Below are positions 13,064 through 25,600 of a stretch of 64,000 nucleotides of DNA, in pieces; within the stretch, counting starts at the first letter, position 1; each line of letters starts with the position of its first letter. Location: contig CACVBU010001144.1 of NCBI GenBank assembly GCA_902728285.1, forward strand, positions 620,001 through 684,000, read 5' to 3'. The notes beneath the pieces are model-generated. The model was not told the DNA's origin and did no database searches. It was given only the letters and a program-made list of their open reading frames with translations. The stretch is from Clytia hemisphaerica. Taxonomy: Eukaryota > Cnidaria > Hydrozoa > Leptothecata > Clytiidae. The position numbers and the translations under genes are program-made.

Positions 13064-13651
13064 CTCAGAAGACTCAGCATCTTGCTCATTTTCACTTTCT
13101 TCTTCATCTTGCGATGAAAAGGAGTCGTCCAATATTTCTTCATTCTCACTATTCCCTTCATCTTCATGTGAAGAAGAAAAACGGTGGCCCGACATTCCTT
13201 CTGAATGAACGGTATCAAAATGTACGGTGGCTGACAAGGGTGATGGGGTAAATAACTCACTCTTCGGTGGTTTCCAGTGATCTACACTTTCTGTCTCAAT
13301 TGTTTGTTCAAAATGTTCACTACTTTCGTTTTGGGCCACCAAGGGCGAGTTTTGTATTGGTGCCGGATGAGAGAAATCGGACGTCTTGTTTGATGTACTT
13401 TCAATAATGTCTGGAATACTGAAGCCTACAGGTGAAGGTGCAAGAGATCTGGAACTTGTAGAATCTGCTAATACTTTCTTAGGAGTGTCATTGCGATTAT
13501 ACGAGATATTATCTTCGGAAAAAGAAAGAGTTCTATTGAGTTTGGATGTTGTTTTTGTATTTGTGGAGTTTCTTTTACGGTGAGATTTTGACGGTGAAAT
13601 GCCGTGACGGAATACTTTTTTGAAAGATTGCAAGGTAAATTGTTTCTTCAT
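13064..13651 (-). CDS. Alternative N-terminal exon of the MCTP gene, 196 codons
   Basis: The exon opens with ATG 13651 (MKKQFTLQSFKKVFRHG) and ends at a GTAGGT donor at 13063, phase 0. That joins the 19-nt exon 11670-11688 and then C2A in frame. It has a basic start, then TLSFSEDNIS, then a Ser/Glu/Asp-rich low-complexity region. The layout (basic patch, then a Ser-Leu-Ser-type motif, then an acidic stretch) recurs in the other two N-terminal modules. The role is unknown; membrane or cytoskeletal targeting is only inference. Confidence 0.6.
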
Positions 13652-16600
13652 TTTTCGTATCTTTTTTAATAACTTTTAATGATAAATAAATATCAGAAAC
13701 TTTCCTTAGAAGCGCACCCTTTTGTAAAATTTATGAAAAACAGTCAAATATTATATTGTCCTTGATTACGGTGAATCCTCTGTATGGCAAAATCGAAAAA
13801 AATTTCAAGATATACTCGTGACAACGCACAGAATGTAAAACTACTAACCGATGGAAAGTAATAAAAAACTTAGCCCAGGACACAATATCCCAATCAACTC
13901 TGTCTTCCCTAGGATGTATACCACAATCAATAATTGCAATTTTGACATTTTATATCATTAAATCATACAATGTTAATTAGTGTTACAATGGTAGAAAAAA
14001 GTTTAAATCGATCAAAGAAAAGCTAATTCAATGAAAGGTTATATAAAGGTCTTAAATTCAAATTGAGATCCATGCTCACCTAAGCTTTTCGAAAGAATAA
14101 GTCACTTTAGTCCAAACGAATGGATTTGTATAAAGCAACAGTCTCCTGATACACAAAAGGGTTCACCCTAAATGTGAGGGAGGAAAATAAAACCTTTTCA
14201 AGATGGAACAAAGACAGATTTTCCAATGTGGTTTTCATTATAGATTTTTCATTGAATAAGGACATAGAGATTAGAGGGGAATTTTGCGGTTGCCTGAACG
14301 AAAACAAATGAAAAAAAAAGAAAAATTCTTCATGAAAACTCTCGTCGTTTTGCTTGAAATTATGAATAATTTGAATTTTTTGTTTTGGATGACCTTGTAA
14401 AAACATTCGACTGAAAATTTCTCTCCCATTTTTCATAAGTACTGTGGATTGTAGAGGAATTCGAAAGTTTGAAAGAAAAGAACCACTAAAGTTGTCGCAA
14501 AGGAAAAAACTGATAAAGTCTTGGAAAAGTCTTTTAATTCGCCTCTGTTGTTTAGTGGTGAGGCTCAAGCCTCGTTACTTTTGCAATTTTCCCTCATCCT
14601 TTTGTTGCGCTTCATTGGCGAGATTTAAAAGTTTGATGATAAGGACCGATGAGCCAAGCCTACTAATGTTCTTCATATCTTTATATGATTTTCAAGAAAG
14701 TATAGGCGAAGGAGTGCTTATTTAACTCTATCTCGATACTTTAAAGGGTTTCAAAATATTGTAGCAATATACAGTGCAGAGAGTTGCAAATAATTACCTG
14801 ACCATGATAAAAACTAGTAACCAACTGATAACAGTTTCCTCCGTTGGGAGGAAAGCGTGATTGAATATTTTGAAAATAAAAGACTCGAGATGTCGCCAAT
14901 ACAAGCCGGTTATAAGATATAACGTGACTGAATCTTAAGCTACCCAGTGGCGTCAAAAGATATCCAAAAGAAAGTTCTAAACGGAATTAATTTCTTTCGT
15001 AAATTTACAGTGAGTCTCTTCGCGCAAAAATAACACAATCAGAACAGTGTGAATGTTCTGAACATTGAGCAGTGTGAGTGTTCTGAACATTGAGCAGTAC
15101 AAGTCAGGTCCAAAAAACACTCGAAATACCATTCAAAAAAATCTACTTGAGGGTTTCAATATAAAACTTTTCCAAAATGCTTTTAAAGACGTTAAATATT
15201 GAAATGTGAAAGAATGAAAACCAAGAAGAATAAAGGAAAATTTAAAAAGGAAAAGCATAAAGGAAATCGATAAAGGAATCGATAATTAAAAAATCATAGT
15301 TTGGAAGGGCGAGAGCCTAACTACTAATGAGGGAAACATTGGGGGACGAACAATTTCAACGTCGAAGAGAAATATGAATATAAGTAAAATGTCGAAAACT
15401 AAAAAGCAAATTCTGATGCTAAATGAATCTAAGTGTATAATTTCATAAGGGTTTTCATAAAGGTGACTTTCATGAATTAAACTTTCAGGAGTAATATTAA
15501 AGCTTATAATAAGAATTTCTGAAATATTCATATCCAGGCCACCTCAACTTGTTGTTAAAATGCACTTCACCGTCAAAATCTCCTTTCATTGAAAACTTGG
15601 GTATCCCTTACTTAGCATTGAGGATTTCTCAACAGTGACCAACATGTGAATAGAAGAGTTGAGACCAAATTATCTCATCGAGAAAAATGTTTTCCAGACT
15701 AAACTTTTGATTTTTTTGAATGATGGAAAATTAGAGTGTAATTCAACAAAAACAAGATTCGCTCATCGTGAAGTTTAAGCTTGCCTATTCAACTGTACAT
15801 CTTTTGAATTTCTCCAGGAACAATTTTTAAAGGACATTTAAGAAACTGTCTAGAATTTCTTCCTTTTGCACGAATTAGGAAAAAGCTGTAGCAGTAGTTT
15901 CAAGCTCATCAACTTCCCCCATCTAATTTGACAAAAGACAACCAGTTTAAACAGAAGAATGAGAGTGAAAGAAAAAAAATTATTTCGCTTCAAGTTCCAA
16001 TGAGCATAGGCGAAGATATTTTTACTGACAGAAACGAAATGGAGCCGAAATACAAGCAAAACAGGCGTCGAACGAAGGAAGCAAGATGTTATCTCTAACA
16101 AATGCACCGATGACTTTAAAATATTGATCTGACGAAGAACTTTTCTCTATCCTGATAAAGAATCTAACTACCTATGACTTATTACTTTTTAGGGGCTCTT
16201 TTTTGTTCTTTTTCTTTCATCTAAAAAATTCAAGACCTTTTTGCGAATTATGGAGGGAAATATATTTGGAACAGTAGTCTATATAGAGTAGAGGAAATTC
16301 AAAGCAAACAACGCTGATATGTTATAAAAACATTCGCTATATTGGACTCGACTTTATCATCTCCTTTCCGGAGCAGGTACTTCGATCTGAAAATTACAAA
16401 GGAACATTAATGCAATTTCCTAAAGGACAAGTTCCTAGACTGACAAAAAACTCGGAAGTTTTTTTATTCTACTTTTTTCAAAACACTACATGTACTTGAG
16501 TTCTGTGAAATGTATCAAAAACTAGATTGACCTGACGAAATGTTATTTCAACGACACCATCATCTATAGAAAAAAGAAAACAGTTTGAACGATAAATATC

Positions 16601-17506
16601 ACTCTTACTTCCACTAAGTTTGTAATATCTTCTCAAAGTTTGTTAATCTTTCAAATATGATTCAATTTAAAATCAAAGAGAGAAAGGGTCATATATATTT
16701 TCACAGATTGTCAGCTATCAAATCATAGTTTTTATTAAATGATCTAGACAGATAGAGCTCATCTGCCGCATTTTAGAAAGATAGAAAATCAAATTTGTAA
16801 AAATTGGTTGCCATTCGCTCTGATCAACTTTTTAGAATGATGAGGAGTAACCAAGAGGTTAATGCTCGAGAACCAAACTGAAATAATAAAGATCTTATTT
16901 CGGAGATTTCTTAAAAGACACTTATTTAAAATCAAACTGTTGTTGCTATTCACAGAAAGACCACTGAAGCCCTGTTATCTCTCACGGACATCAATTCACT
17001 CCCAACCCCTTTTCTAATCATTTAGGAGAGAGCTGTCCGGAAATTCAAAAGTACCTTCGTATTTTCTTCCATAGATACGATCCTTCCCTTTCCAATTACA
17101 ACCAGTTTTAAGAAATAAATACTACACTCGTAGAGGTCGAAACTCATATGTTCCTAGTTAGAAGTAAAATTTCACATTTTACTCGGTAAAGGACGTCGTG
17201 TTATTGAAAGCAAAAGTAAAATTAGAAAAACTCGAGGTCAACGATACATGAACTAAAGAAAAATCACAGGAAATACCACGACGTCACCACTGTAGCTTCC
17301 ATGAAGAAGTAAGAAAAATTTTAGGAAAAAAAGAGAAAGCTAATCGAGGAACTCAAAAAGACGTACATATGCCGAAAATTATCTTAAAATGTATCCTGAA
17401 AGTTAAGTCCAGTCCTTCAACACATTTAAACCCAGTAATGGAGCTTGCTTTCAACTGTTGCACCATTATATGTATCTTATTAGCAAAGAATATGTCCTTT
17501 AGCAGT

Positions 17507-17742
17507 AGCGTAGTGGGTCGACAAAAATTCGGGCAAACTGGGGAGGCAATTTTCGAATATTATGATTTTGGCGCCTCCTATGACTGAGATATAAATATCT
17601 TTTGGGGTATTTTCTCTCTGTTTGGTCGAAAACTGCTATATCTAACTCTAAGGTGTAAAAGAGCAAAAGTCTTATAGCGCCTTTTATATTTTGGCACCCA
17701 AAAAAATCGACCGCCCCTGCCCTCCTCTGCCACCACGCTACT
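17507..17742. mobile_element. Short inverted-repeat element
   Basis: The tips are 'agtagcgtagtgg' and the inverse 'ccaccacgctact'. The interior has 'ggcgcctcc' and 'tatagcgcc' but no ORF. It lies in the region upstream of the 13.6-kb N-terminal exon. Confidence 0.65.
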
Positions 17743-17779
17743 GTTCTTCACCTATCATTCAATAAAACGAAGTACTTAC

Positions 17780-19665
17780 TGTTGTTCCAGGAGGTACTTT
17801 ATCAAACGAACCATGCACACTTCCATCGACCACTACCCTGCCATTGCCGACAGACGTTTTCTTTTGATGATTGTGATGTATGCGTTGAAAGTAACGATCG
17901 CTTCTCTCATCCTCGTCATCTTCGTCTTCATCGTTGTTTTCTTCCGATGATGATCGCCGACGTTCGTTCTTCTTCAGATCCCGACCTCGAATGTTGAGCG
18001 GAGTCGTGCTGGACGTAATTGATAATATTATGACTACTTAAATTACTGGCTAAACTCTCATTCTCCTCGTCTTCGCCTACAAATAAAAAAAGTAAATAAT
18101 TATCAAAGATTTGATCTCAAAATTAAAGAAATTTTTCTAGAGCTAAGTAAGTAATATAATGTACATTACTCGAGCACGACAAATCCATTAACATTGTGCA
18201 AGGTGGACACAAAGTCCGATGCGGTAACAATGAAGACGCTTCATTAATTTAGCAACCAATGGGAGTATTTCGGCTGGTAGTCGCTAAGACACCGAACTAA
18301 AAGATCTCATTCCAATTGGTTCGTGACACGATCATTTCAAAGTCACTTGCACTTTCACAAAAAAAAACTTCACTTGCTTTGCATCTGAAAAGGGAAAAAA
18401 GATATTGCAGGATGTGCACATCGCTGCCCTTCTTTAATATTCTCACTGAAAATACTGTCAATGTTGCGAGCTTCGGGTTTCCAAAGGAAGTAACTGGCTA
18501 AACACCCTACCTGGTACATCATGGGAAGAGTCGATGCTGTCGATACCACTGGTCAATGTTAAGTACTGATCTTCGTTCCCACCCCCACTCTTGGATGAAG
18601 TCTGACTTTTGAGGCTGTCCTGTTTGTGTATACGTGTTCCTAGTTTGCTACCTGAACAAGACAAGATAGAAATTATTGATGGTGAAGCTTAGTGAAGCAT
18701 GCATGGATTGACTTTTAAAATGTGGTTTATTGTAGCAGATACGGATTGACTTGTAAAATGTAAGTGTTAATTTCTGTCCCCCTGTCCCCTAGATTTCCAA
18801 TTTGTTAATGGTTCAGCCCATTTCTCAGTAGTATATTCATTCCTTTTTCAAAAGCAAATAAGATAACCGCAATTCAACCTTTCTCGAAACATTTGTGTAA
18901 ACAATTGGTATGGTACCTTTTCGTATGTTGTGATGGGAAAGATCGGTCAGCGATTTGGATTTGGACTTGGTTTTTGACTTGCGAAGGAACTTTACCGAGG
19001 GAAGAGAAGAGGTTCTTCTTCTTGGTGGAATGTTCTCCTGACATCGTCATCCCTGTCGTGTCTGTTGAAGTAAGCAGAAGATACAGATCAAACAATATTT
19101 CCAGTGTTTTGGTTATTATTATGTTACGTTAATGCGCGAGCTAAACAAGTTTATGAAAATCTAGTTTTTCCGTACAATACTACTCAAAATATTTGTTTGC
19201 CGGAATGCGTAATAGTGTTGCTCCCCCCTGATTGTCTGAACGTTTCCCACTATCAGTAAGATGAAGTGACAAAAATCTCAAGAAGAATCGCGTGAGTGCT
19301 TTGATATTTCGTTTAGCTGTTCATCTTTGATGCTACTTTACAGCCTTCTGCAAACCGATTCCATTTTAATGGACGTTTAAACTCGGACCATGGCGTTTTA
19401 AATCTAGGCCTGTAGATTTAGAACACCATGCCTTGGACCCTTTGCACCTCACTCGTCGAAATTCCGCTAAAATACCATTTCGACAATGTGATTAGTTTTT
19501 TCTCGGAAAATAAATAACATATTTTAATCCATTTCGTAGAGAAAATAACAAGTCACAAAGCATAAGAATGAGTGATCGAGTCTGAAGTCTTTATGTATGA
19601 CCACATCTTCCCGAAAACTTACTTCTCCTTGTTAAAGATTTCTTCAACATCGTAAACTCTCGCAT
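17780..19665 (-). CDS. Upstream N-terminal exon cluster of MCTP, or a small separate gene
   Basis: Four exons can be joined: 19623-19665 (MREFTMLKKSLTRR), 18917-19061, 18511-18647 and 17780-18076. With these boundaries one frame is open and stops at 17928-17930, giving a 157-residue Ser-rich protein. Other acceptors change the frame: 19037 and 18651 instead of 19061 and 18647 (giving KSKTKSKSKSLTDLSHHN), and 18036 instead of 18076. The last choice opens an Asp/Glu-rich frame ending at donor 17779 in phase 0, which joins exon 11670-11688 and MCTP C2A. Both outcomes are phase-consistent. No folded domain is recognised. Confidence 0.45.
19386..19442. repeat. Imperfect hairpin
   Basis: 'ggaccatggcgttttaaatc' is mirrored by 'gatttagaacaccatgcctt' around a short centre. 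It may be a small foldback element or a transcript hairpin. Confidence 0.45.
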
Positions 19666-19699
19666 GATTTTGATTTTTATTATGAACTTGCTGGTGATA

Positions 19700-21690
19700 A
19701 AGTTTCTAAACGTATATTTATATCCAAGGACACTTGTATAGCGTATTTATATTTATATTTATTTCTATAGCCTTGAAAATTTGAGAACACTCTAACAACT
19801 CAAACGTTACTAAACAGCTTAAAATGATGCGTGAGAGATAAACCGCATTCTTATCACGGTTCAGTCTAATTTTAGTATGTTTACTTATATGCTTATGTTT
19901 AAGAACCAAACCTGGAATTTGAAAGGCTAATCTTCTCTGACTACAAAAAAAAACATTCTTAAATAGTACAGACGTTAAGTGCCATTTAATAACATTGATT
20001 TCGAGTGATTTTAAGTCTTTACATCCAGACGTTAGGCTAATACACTAAACTTACTCTTGCATAATGAGTTTGTCCTTCTTGATTAACTATATACTTACAA
20101 TAATGGTTGGTGAGGTCCAATCCATGACGACAAATAAAGCTTTACGAACTTTAGTGATCAGAAGAAAATTTGAACTTGCACTCGCAAAGCTCAGAAAATC
20201 CAAAGATAAGAAAAATATTATTTTGCTCTCAAAAAAGGAACTCAATGAAAAAGAGATCCTTATTTTCCTCTTTTTGCACAAATCTCGTTTGTAGAAAATT
20301 TCTTTCAAGCGAAGAAAGCTTGTTCATGTTTAGAATCCATTTTAGAGTTCTGACTTATTGTTTTGATAACATAAAATACGCTGTTTATTTTTAAAAGAAC
20401 TAGTTAATCGACGGAGGGTTTGTAGTCCCTATATAAACTCCATCCAAAGCTCATCCAAAACATTTTTATCAAAGTCACTTGAAACCGGAAAACTGGCAAG
20501 TGAAAATAAAATCGACATTAAACGCATATTCAACAACATACATTAAGGAGGGACTTTTGAAAGATGTGGAATAATGTTTCTAATAAAGAATCTTTTCAAG
20601 ACAGAAAAACGAAAGATCCCAAATAGAATGTGTAGTGCACAGATGGCTAAAATAAAACAAAAATGTCATGGAAAAAGAAAGATTTTCCTAGCCAAAGCAT
20701 AAAGATATGTCTGAAGAATAAACACTGCACTCTGAGAACAATTTTTCAAAACCCGTTATCTCATCTTTTAGGTTCATATCATTTCAACAAATCCCATCAT
20801 CAGACAAATGAAAGGGAACTCTCATTCGAATATTTTCTGGTTTTCAAAATCAAAGATCTTCAAGTGCATGTAGCATCATTAATAAAAGCACATTCGATCA
20901 CTTGAAGATCAATCCAAGAGCTGTTTAATAAAGTAATCAGACCAAAATTTCATTTTATAATCTAGAAGCTCTAATTTTCACACTCCTAAGTTTGATATAA
21001 CTGATAATAATGAGAAGACAGGAGAAGAAAACTTTGAAATAATTGGTCCACTTTTGAGAGTTCAAAATATCGGATATATTATATATTATATAGATCAAAG
21101 AAAGTGGAACATTGTCTTAAAATTTCTCAAGCGTAGGATACATTTCAACATCTCATCTCATCTCCTAAAGTTTTTCAAAATTTGTCTCTTTTAGTTTTAT
21201 CCCTAGATAAACCATCTTTATTGATTTGTCAACCAGTCAAGTCATTCACAGGAAAAGTATACATAAAATACGTCTGATGAGAGATATTAAAAGGAATCAA
21301 TGCCATGGACAGTGAAACAGACATTTCAGAATTATTTTTTCAGACAACCTTTAAATGCCGACAAACTAATAAAACAAAGATATCTTTACATTTTTATTTC
21401 TCAAATAAATTCTACCCCGATGGTGTATGAAAAATAAAAAGAATGCACCCTACAGTCAAAGGAAAATCTTTTGAAGAAAAAAAAGAAAATCCTTCAAAAT
21501 CAGAAAGGAATGAAAAACTAAGGATCACAGAGAGAAATGTGGTATGATTTTTTCTATTTTTCTGTATATTATTTATTAAATTTTTAATAAAAAGCCAGGG
21601 CAAACGATTTATCAAGGTTCGTAAGTTTCTTGGTTTCAAACTTTTAAAATATAATTTTTAAGGATAGTTTTAGGTTTAGGCTTTTCTTTT
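19700..21690. other. No gene recognised
   Basis: This is AT-rich sequence between the MCTP N-terminal exons and the Penelope-like element. No coding exon with family similarity, RNA gene or clear repeat was found. Confidence 0.6.
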
Positions 21691-21699
21691 TTCTTTTCT

Positions 21700-23055
21700 T
21701 ACATTCCTTATGTTAATGAGGGTGGGAAAAAAAGGCAGAGCCTCCATTTGTAAATCATTAACAAACGTCAAGTCATCCATTAAATACATGATAGAAATTT
21801 TAACATTTTTAGGCCTCATCCTCACGCTTAACACTATCTCCAAATCAAAGGATGCGCAATGGGCCCCATCGTATGCGAACATATTTATGGGAGAGTTCGA
21901 AGAACGAGAAATCTATCCGTGTACGCATAAACAACAACATCATAAAATACCTCAGATTCATAGATGACATATTTTTAATATGGAAAGGAACAGAAAGCGA
22001 TCTAAAAGAATTCTTTGCAATCATCAACACAGTTCACCCATAAATTAAATTCACGACGGAATACTCTTATAGCAAGATCAACTTCCTGGACACAACAATA
22101 ACCATAGTAAACAATCGACTGGATTACAAGGTCTTCCAAAACCCAACAGATCGGTCATCATACCTCCATACTACCTCATATCACCCAAACAACCTAAAAC
22201 ACAACATTCCATACTGTTAAGCACTAAAGGATAAAAAAGATTTGCTCTAACCCTGAAGAATACAACCAATCCCTCCTTCAAATGAAAGATGCATTCATCA
22301 GAAGAGGATACAAAGCTGAAAACCTCCATAAACAGTTCGACAAAGCAAAGAATAAAAACCGGGAAGATACAACAACACCAAGAAAAAACAACAAATCGCC
22401 TTCATCACTATATATAACAAAAACTTACCACCTATCCACACATTTGAAAAGCACTGGGATATCCTAAATATCAACAAACGGTTTTAAAATACCTCCAACA
22501 AGCAACAGTCATTACGTATGGACGCAACAAAAACTTGAAAGATCTACTTGGACAAACATCAATATCCAATAACAAAGTCTCAAGAAAACAACAAAAAATT
22601 AAAGGAAAATACCTTAAGCCTTGCTTAACAAGGACAGGAAACCTTTGTTGTAAACAAATAATCAACCTCAATCTTCACCAGCCAACAAACCAAAAGAACA
22701 TACCAGATTTTCCACAACATAAACTGCAAAAGCACTCGTATCATCTATCTCCTAGAATGCAACAAATGTCACATCCTATATATTGGAAAAAGTGTAGACC
22801 CAATTCAACCAAAGACTCAATAACCATAGAAGTAATGCATACAGACCACGACAAGAGACAATCCCAGCGTGTAAACATTTCCACCAAACCAACCACGATT
22901 TTAACCGAGACACAAAGTTCACCCTCGTCGAACAGATCAACAAGATAGGTATTGAAAAAATGAAAAGGATAATACTACAGAGAGAAAACTTCTGGATCAA
23001 AGAACTGAGAATCCTCACACCTCATGGATTGAACCAAGAACTCAATCTTCTCTAA
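21700..23055 (+). pseudogene. Penelope-like retroelement, reverse transcriptase plus GIY-YIG, decayed
   Basis: Penelope-like elements encode a reverse transcriptase joined to a GIY-YIG endonuclease. In order are seen: APSYANIFMGEFEE (about 21,860-21,905); YLRFIDDIFLIWKG with the catalytic DD (about 21,945-21,990); INFLDTTITIVNN and the downstream YLHTTSYHPNNLKHNIPY block; IIYLLECNKCHILYIGKS, the GIY-YIG core (about 22,735-22,790); and a C-terminal block ending TPHGLNQELNLL with a stop at 23,053-23,055. Frames change several times and in-frame stops occur, so the copy is dead. The 5' part is missing or unrecognisable. Confidence 0.85.
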
Positions 23056-23339
23056 CCGAGCACCTAAGTCTGGTCTACACGTTCATTTTAGACCAAATTC
23101 AACCTATCACTATCAGAAGGCCCCATTTACATCAACCTATTTACAAGCCAAAATCGCCTAAAGTGACGTATTTGTCTAATTTGACGTCAAATAATTTTGT
23201 ATAAAAACACTTTTTTTCTATAGAAATATCATTCCCTTGAGAATGGACCGAGTCTGAAACATGCCGGGAAAAATCAAAATCTAATAGACGCATTCTTTTT
23301 CACTGTTCAACACAAGGGTACTTCCATATATTAACTGTT

Positions 23340-23610
23340 GAACATGCTAACCGCACTGGCTCAACTTCAGTATCTTTAAATCATTTGTAGGCCCAATTGT
23401 AAACTTATTGGCTTAAGGAAAATTTTAGTGTTTCTTAAATAGGTTTTAGCCTCGTTTAGGCTAAAAACTCGTCCCCAGGCCCCAACAAGAAAAAAATTTT
23501 AAAATGAGACATGTACCCCGAAATATTCACCCAAGGAATAGGTATGCAAAATTTCAGCAAAATCCGATCATTTTTGAAGCCTCCAGGCTGCCCAAAAGTT
23601 TTTAGCCTCG
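23340..23610 (+). repeat. Fragment of the 156-bp tandem-unit element
   Basis: It shares 'ggctcaacttcagt', 'ggcccaattgta', 'ctcgtccccaggcccc' and 'tcacccaaggaa' with the array at 34.5-35.6 kb, but has only about one unit. The following 23,700-23,950 is locally GC-richer, with repeated CCGGA words, and is unexplained. Confidence 0.65.
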
Positions 23611-24164
23611 AAATATCGAAAAAATTAAAAAATGTGAGGTTTCACTTCCATGAGTCGGCTGATTTTTTAAAAATATGCGCGTGGGCAGTTAGTTTTCACA
23701 TGATTAGCACAGCGAGCGTTATCGTAATTATATTATGGATATCTTCTCCGGAGCGTTCCGGAGTTTCGGTGCAGCCCTATCGCCAAAGATCTACCTCCGG
23801 AACACCGAAAGTGCTCCAGAATCTTCCGGTGTTTCAGAGCATGAAAAAAACGGCACTTTTTACTCCGGACGTTTCTGGAGCGCCGCGAGGGTCCTGGTTC
23901 GGCGAAATGGTAGCCGAATTGCCGTCCCATGTTTTGTCAGATAGCCCCAGTCGGGAATTTGCTTTTTAATAGGATGAGACATAATAGAAGTTTTTAACAA
24001 AATAAGTTAATCACAATATGCTAGAGATTCCAAATAAGAGAATGTTTAAAGCACAGCTGATTGGCGTGGCTTCGAAACTCTCTATTGTTTCATTAAAACC
24101 TCAGTGGGCCTGCGATAGTATCCAAAAAAAATCAATATTAAAAACAAGAGTAGTGCACGTTACC

Positions 24165-25230
24165 TGAAGAAGAGTGAGTAGGAGTTTTATGCTCGAAAAA
24201 ACAAAAACATAAATTGGGCAGTCATAAACAAAGATTTACAATGTATTGAGTGGCATAAAACTTTGCACTCAACCTCTGACCCAGAGAAACAATACGAAAC
24301 TTTTATTAAGTGTATATCAGTTATTTCAGCAAACAAAGTACCAGCTCGAAAACCAAAAAATTCTTATAGAATAGAGACAGACGTATTTTGATGCGTAATA
24401 GAAAAATTGAAAAAAATTGAAAAAAAAAGGCATCGAACGAACAAAAACCACACAGAAACTTATCGATATTGAACTCAAGCTTCAACAGTTACACATAAAT
24501 GAAAGACAAAAGCAAGAACTTGATGCTACTTCAAATATTAAATATAATCCTAAATATTCGTATGCCTATGCAAAGAAGTTTTCAAAGCATAAACTCAAGG
24601 TTGGACCCTTAATATATTCGTCAACAAATGAACTTACAACTGACAGTAAACGTATGGCTAACATACTTCAGAACCAATACAGTTCTGTCTTTACTCAGCC
24701 ATTGGAGAGATATGACTTGAATGAAAATGACAACAACACTTCTCAACTATGTGATATAGACCTCACAGAAGCTGATTTTATCAACGAAATCAACACCCTA
24801 TCTGCCCCTGGACCTGATGGTTTCCCTGCCATCCTGCTCAAAAAAGCCAGACAACAACTTGCAACTCCTTTTTGTCTTATCTGGAGAAACATTCTAGACA
24901 AGAGTCAAACTCCCCATCTGCTGAAATCAATCTACATCACACTAATCAATCGAAGTAAGATACAGAAACATCTTGAAGACAACAATCTTTTCATTGGCAG
25001 ATCCTACCTGAGCCAACTTCTCTCTCACACGGAACGACTTATCCACCATATAGAAAACGGCAATAATGTGGACGTGATCTACCTTGACTTTACTTTAGCA
25101 AGGCTTTCGACAGAGTCAACCATACAATCCTTCTGAACAAAATTAAAACCAATGGCATCAAAGGCAAACTGCTTGCTTGGATCAAATCCTTCCAAACAAA
25201 TTCTTCACTGATACCCAAAAGGTGATAGAC
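24165..25230 (+). pseudogene. Non-LTR retrotransposon (LINE) fragment, N-terminal reverse transcriptase
   Basis: One frame from 24,417 to 25,136 shows a LINE RT N-terminus: NPKYSYAYAKKFSKHK, MANILQNQYSSVFTQP, APGPDGFPAILLKKA, then HLEDNNLF and NVDVIYLDF. Upstream, 24,230-24,400 in another frame reads like the endonuclease-RT linker (KCISVISANKVPARK). The segment between TLIN and HLEDNN is deleted where RT motifs normally lie. The catalytic YxDD region and the 3' end are absent, so the copy is inactive. A CR1/Jockey-like clade is likely. Confidence 0.8.
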
Positions 25231-25600
25231 CAAGACTATAGTCAAAGACCTTGAGATCACTTTAGATGTGGGTATGACATGGCAACCATATATTTAATAT
25301 TTAATAACCGAGATATTTTAATATTTGAGCCTTGAAAAATCTTTTGAAAGATTTTAAGGAAAGGAATAAAAGAAAGATTTTTACAAAAAAGTCTGAAGAT
25401 TAAAAATTCAGTCTTCCCAGCATTTAGGGATATCTTGTTTGCTTTGAGCCATGTTTGGAGTGATCTTAAATCACGATTGACTCTTGTGCAAATGGAAAGA
25501 AGATCATCATTAAAATATAAGAGGTGTGTATCATCAATGAGAAAATGTCATTGTGAAGATCGTTAATGTAAATTAAATTAAAAACAAGCAACATGCTGAA

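Noticed and set aside
14107-14568. ORF of 153 codons on the minus strand
   Set aside because: Phe/Ser-rich, AT-driven composition with no splice-compatible boundaries or recognisable domain.
23511-23969. ORF of 152 codons on the plus strand
   Set aside because: It begins inside the 156-bp repeat fragment and runs into the CCGGA-rich island. There is no protein similarity, and competing ORFs occur in other frames.
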